The position numbers and the translations under genes are program-made. Shown here in pieces: positions 30,266-64,000 of a stretch of DNA of 64,000 nucleotides; the first letter of the stretch is position 1; every line of letters starts with the position of its first letter. The stretch lies in contig CM035362.1 of NCBI GenBank assembly GCA_020137815.1, positions 522,605-586,604 on the forward strand, given 5' to 3'. Source of the stretch: Hormiphora californensis. Its lineage: Eukaryota > Ctenophora > Tentaculata > Cydippida > Pleurobrachiidae. The notes under the pieces are model-generated. The model ran no database searches. It saw only the letters and a list, made by a program, of their open reading frames with translations, and was not told the DNA's origin.

Positions 30266-31983
30266 CTAGGTATCTGACAGAATTGAATCTCGTGTCTCCC
30301 TACTAAGCACAAAACTAAACCCAAAAGTGGAGATTGCTGCAACAACAAAGGATCCAGCGACCAGTAGGGGGCTCACATAGAACAATAGCACCACCGCTGT
30401 AGTCCCTACAACAGCGCCACACTTCCCGGAGGAGTTGATGGCACCTGTAGCAGTGGATCGGACTATGGTTGGGAAACTCTCCGGGATGATGATCCAGATA
30501 ATCATAACGACAATGGCGTTAATGATTTTAATAAGCGTCGCCACCCCAAACAGGTAGAACTCACCGAAGCAGACAAACAAAAGAGCCATGATGGCGATCT
30601 GAACACCACTACCAACACGGAGAGGTCTCAGCCTGCCAACTTTGCTGGCGATGAAGAACGCAGCCACACATCCCACCAGACTGCCTATAGCCGAGACAGT
30701 CAACATGAGGAGATCCTGTTGGGAGAGGGTAGCACAGCGATCTCGCTTGGGAGGCTTGCCACTTTCACCGCAGAACGTTGAGATAAATGCAAGGGGAAGG
30801 AACACCAGTACACCAGTCTCCAACAGAATGTTGAAAAAGTACATGGCAGCCAGTGCGATGGCTGGAATTCGATATTCTTTAGTCTTCCACAAGACGGAGT
30901 AACTCCCCAGTTCCCCTGATTCCTGATGACAATAAACACTGAACTTTGGTGGAAGTTCGACACCGTTCAACCAGGCCATGGTTTTAATGGCGCTGTTTGC
31001 CCGTTCCTGTTGGTTACTGACAACAAGATACCGGGGACTCTCAGGGAATAGAAGAAGTAGGATGAAGGCAGGGATGACGGGGATGGTGATGATGATTATT
31101 AACCATCTCCACCCGGTAGCATTGAGGACAAAATACCCGAATAGGTTCACTGTAAACATGGAGAAGTAGGATCCCATAATGGAGATAACAGGGCCGTATG
31201 TCCGGTATGAGTTCGGGCAGAACTCTGTTGAATACACTACGATGGTTGAGAAGTTAGCTCCAACACAGATACCAGTGATAGTCCTCCAGAAGAGGAAGAG
31301 CCATTGATTGCTTGCCAGCGCTGCTCCACCTGCCGCAATAATGAGCAGGAGGGTAGTGACCAACATGACGGTACGACGTCCAAATATATCAGCCAGTTTT
31401 CCACATAACATTGCACCTGGTGAGAATTCAGTTAGAATGATTCCATGATGTTACCATGGTTGCCATGGTATTACGATTAAATCACTTGATATGATACATT
31501 TATCTTGTACCAGGTCTAACGACATGTGTAGTAAAATACGGTTACGACTTACTCATTGCATAAACGACGAAGATGGAAATGGTAATGGTCGCCTCGAAAG
31601 TTGAAGACAGATCCCACTCGCATCTTATGTAGGGAATGATCAGAGCAATGAGGGTGAGCTCTGCATAGTCAGAGTAGGCTATCAGGAAACTAGCCGTCCA
31701 GGATATATACTGGGCCCAGCCGAGACCTGATGTAATAGGGATATCCGATATGCTATACACATTTTATGAAGTGTTTCGAAAGTTCGACTCAATCTGTTGG
31801 TTGTTTGGAAGGTTGAAAATAAAACGGAATTAGAACAACAGAACATTAATACGGCTTACCTAGTTTTTCATAGACCTCATGTAGCGCCATTGCATCCTCA
31901 TCCTCACCCTCTTTAACTGGATCAGTAGGTGGCTCTATAATAGGGCTCTCGTCCGTAGCTCCATACTTCTCTTTATCTGACAT
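30266..31983 (-). CDS. SVOP/SV2-like major facilitator transporter
   Basis: Three exons, 31860-31983, 31553-31726 and 30266-31416, join in phase to 482 codons plus stop. The acidic cytoplasmic start (EDEDAMALHEVYEKLGLGWA) resembles the SVOP N-terminal block before helix 1. The SVOP-like CEWDL motif follows helix 2. The MFS loop motif LADIFGRRT and the GWRW turn follow. PESPRYLVV (about residue 224) marks the SLC22/SVOP subfamily after helix 6, and IPESFPTIVRSTATG is the matching motif in the second half. About 12 hydrophobic segments are visible. The substrate cannot be told from sequence; SVOP relatives sit in vesicle membranes and SLC22 relatives move organic ions. Both introns are short (about 133 and 136 bp), and the start codon is the first ATG of the exon. 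Confidence 0.88.
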
Positions 31984-32015
31984 ACTTTTGAGCAATAATC
32001 AAATTGTTTAAGTAT

Positions 32016-32162
32016 ATTATGCCAAAAACTAACAGAAATTAGTTGGCTGGAAAGGTGACCATTTTGTTGTCAAACTGACACCTTTGCCCTCTCCGGGTTT
32101 CATCATTATCTTTCCCTCTCTTATTTCTGTCTCTCTCTCTCTTTCACTTTCTCTCTCTTTCA

Positions 32163-32219
<57 letters not shown>

Positions 32220-32343
32220 CCTGATTTACCCCCTGATTTACCCCATCGATCATATCCGTAACCCGGGCCGGGCAAAGGTGTCAGTTTGACAACAAAATGG
32301 TCACCTTTCCAGCCAACTAATTTCTGTTAGTTTTTGGCATAAT
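32016..32343. repeat. Inverted repeat with CT microsatellite core
   Basis: Arms starting ATTATGCCAAAAACTAAC and ending with the complement enclose a CT tract at about 32127-32218. It is a small foldback about 30 bp upstream of the transporter's ATG, so it may affect that gene's promoter or 5' UTR. Confidence 0.88.
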
Positions 32344-33468
32344 TGGGGTATATTTTTGGTATTTTCTGATGTGAAATACAATGTAAGACATGTCTGGACG
32401 TGTAAAGACCGTCAGGAATCGCTGAAATACAAAAATTTCAATTTTGACGTCATTATGACGTCATAGCGTGACGTCACGACGTTATAACGTCAAGATAGGG
32501 ATATATTATTATCAGGCTCATTTAGATAAAGATGCTGACCAAGTTTGAGATCGATTGGACACGATTTGAGGTCGCTCTGGCGAAAAACGCATTATCGTCA
32601 TATCTATTTTCATACAGTCTTAACACTTCAGACGCGATTTGAGACCCTTAGAAATAGAGTTTCACAAATTCGCGATATAGTTTCTGAAAGTATAGACGAT
32701 TATCTTTCGTAAGTGCGGTCTCCGTTTTTCAATCAGAAGCCGTCTTCAGGGTGTAAATTGAGCTCAAAGAAATTTGGTTGATTTGAAAAAACTCTTATCT
32801 TTATGACAGTTTGTTAAGACGTTCTGGTTGGACCTAGAACATGAAAACTATTCGTCTACACAATTTGAACGATTATCTTTCGAATGCAACAAACGAGAAG
32901 TGTCTATCTTATGTCGTTTTCTCTCAAAAATGATTATAAATTTGGTAAAAACAGCGTCTATCCATAGATAGATAGATAGATACATAGATAGATAGATAGA
33001 CCCGGGACATTTATTGCTTTTTTCACGATACCATATCTCTAAAACTAAAAGAGATAGAGACTTGCCCTTTTAAACTACAGTAGATCTAGACTATGTGACA
33101 CTGTATACCAAATTTCAGACCGATCGGTGCAGTGGGGGCCTCCCTATGGGCGTCGCAAAATGCCATTTTTGGCTAAAAAGTGAAAAAAGTTATTACTGCA
33201 CTCTGGCACGCGCGGCTGGGGGGAGGGGATGGTCACCTTTGCGCTTGCCAGCGCAGTGATTTGCCACGCTCACGATCCCTGCTTAATATTATCTTTTTGA
33301 TATGACGGGTTCGAAAGCATAAAAGATACAAACACTGAAAAGCAAGCATTTAGAGACAACTACAAAGTGATTTTAGGAACAGGAAAACAATCATACATTA
33401 TGCGTACTAACTTCACTCCCTTTATTAGCTATGTAACTCTCCAGCTCATCTCGAATAATCTCTCTCTC
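32344..33468. other. No gene seen
   Basis: AT-rich DNA with a GATA-type microsatellite (32962-33000) and several near-repeats of degenerate low-complexity sequence. It lies between the divergent transporter and the long coiled-coil gene, so promoters for both may be here. Confidence 0.5.
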
Positions 33469-33474
33469 GTTGCC

Positions 33475-63167
<29,693 letters not shown>

Positions 63168-64000
63168 ACACACAAAACAGACTTTAATTATAATTTAACA
63201 ATTTGATATCAGATCAATATCATGAGAATGTACCCAAATATTTATTGCACGGTAGGTTTTTTGTTTATGTTACAGAGCGAAACTTGGTAAGTGACACTTT
63301 TTACCGCTTGTTATTGTTAATTTGTATTCATGTACATACATTTGTATTTAGTTTATTCTCCTTATGTATGTGTTTTTAATTTTTTTCACGGCCCGGCTGT
63401 CCGTTTGGAATTAAATTTAATATTACTCGGGACGGCGCGATTTGTTCTAAACTGCACTGCAAATATTAACGCGCGTGACGAGCCAGCATGTGCTGTGCGC
63501 GTCGCAAAGTCCAGGCGTAAAAAATCAAACCTGCTTTTTTTTACAAATTTTCAGGGCGACGTTAAAATCTGGGTGTTTGGTTACGCGCAAATCCAGAATT
63601 TACGCCGCGCACGCGCGCGCGTGGTTTTTTTCGCTCGGAGAAAATCACAGCTCGAATCAGTTCAAATTTTTGAACTGAAACTTTTTCAAAAAAGAGAAAA
63701 AGAGAAAAAGTCGAGGAAAATCCGAAAAACAGGCTTTGAGGGTTAAAATAAAGAACAATAACGATGGTTGTTGATGGGCTTAAAAAGGAATGTGTTTAGA
63801 TAAGTTTAAGTTTAAGTTTAAGTTTAAGTTTACGCACAATTTATCACAAAGTCACACAATTAATATATAACTTCGTCCCGCTCTTACACCATACACTAAT
63901 AAAGTGATACAAGGCTGAGAGGTGAATATATACAGTTCACATCAGCGGTTTCCTAAAGCGGTTTAAACAATACTTAGAGACAGTGATACACATCCTAGTA
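63168..64000. other. 3' flank of the giant gene, repeats
   Basis: Holds the terminal UTR, a CGCG-rich stretch (63430-63640) and (TTTAAG)n at 63804-63832. The 24-bp string at 63937-63960 is shared with 6595-6618. No supported gene was found; the ORF at 63330-63746 spans low-complexity CGCG repeats. Confidence 0.55.

Noticed and set aside
30642-31169. Plus-strand ORFs opposite the transporter gene
   Set aside because: Shadows of the SVOP-like coding exon.
63330-63746. 138-codon ORF after the giant gene
   Set aside because: It covers poly-T, CGCG and AAAGAGAAAAAG low-complexity DNA without splice or domain support.

Overview
The window is nuclear DNA from an invertebrate animal. Most genes are split by short GT-AG introns of about 50 to 300 bp. 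Recognisable products are eukaryotic or animal-type: a Mediator subunit, a SEC22-like SNARE exon, an SVOP-like transporter, a LamG-type secreted protein and a secreted RNase T2. A non-LTR retrotransposon, many CT/GA microsatellites and long palindromic elements are also present. Compact genes with dense simple repeats would fit a sponge or another early-branching animal, but that is inference. No bacterial operon, CRISPR array or rRNA gene was seen, and I did not find a convincing new molecular system.

Layout. Positions 1-812 are one long foldback element, followed at 821-1634 (+) by the last three exons of an unidentified gene. On the minus strand come a SEC22-like first exon (2045-2211), a complete four-exon MED21 gene (2699-3568) and a three-exon RNase T2 gene with a one-base frameshift (4933-5940). 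From 8352 to 16764 (+) lies a large gene whose N-terminal part is built from tandemly duplicated phase-0 exons separated by CT microsatellites. Its main 4.2 kb exon encodes a large, possibly transposon-related protein with a C-terminal CXC zinc cluster. Two small uncertain genes sit at 18.6-19.6 kb. The 20-30 kb stretch is mobile-element territory: AAGTCGG MITEs, an intact LINE ORF2, a broken ORF1 in the opposite direction, a duplicated small membrane-protein gene, and a foldback nested in a MITE with a paralogous empty site nearby. An SVOP-like transporter occupies 30266-31983 (-).

The right half, 33475-63167 (+), is one gene of about 64 exons that I reconstructed by splice sites and reading phase. 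It encodes a Glu/Lys-rich, coiled-coil-type protein of about 2,750 residues with an internally repeated exon block. Its introns hold a complete LamG-domain gene on the other strand (44472-45627), a 155-bp satellite, a duplicated 0.66 kb hairpin-bearing repeat and two foldback elements of about 1 kb. One of those foldbacks begins three bases inside an intron and so forms part of the 5' splice site. A perfect RFX X-box palindrome overlaps the proposed start codon. Only individual exons and motifs were read directly; gene models are inference, since no transcript or database search was available.
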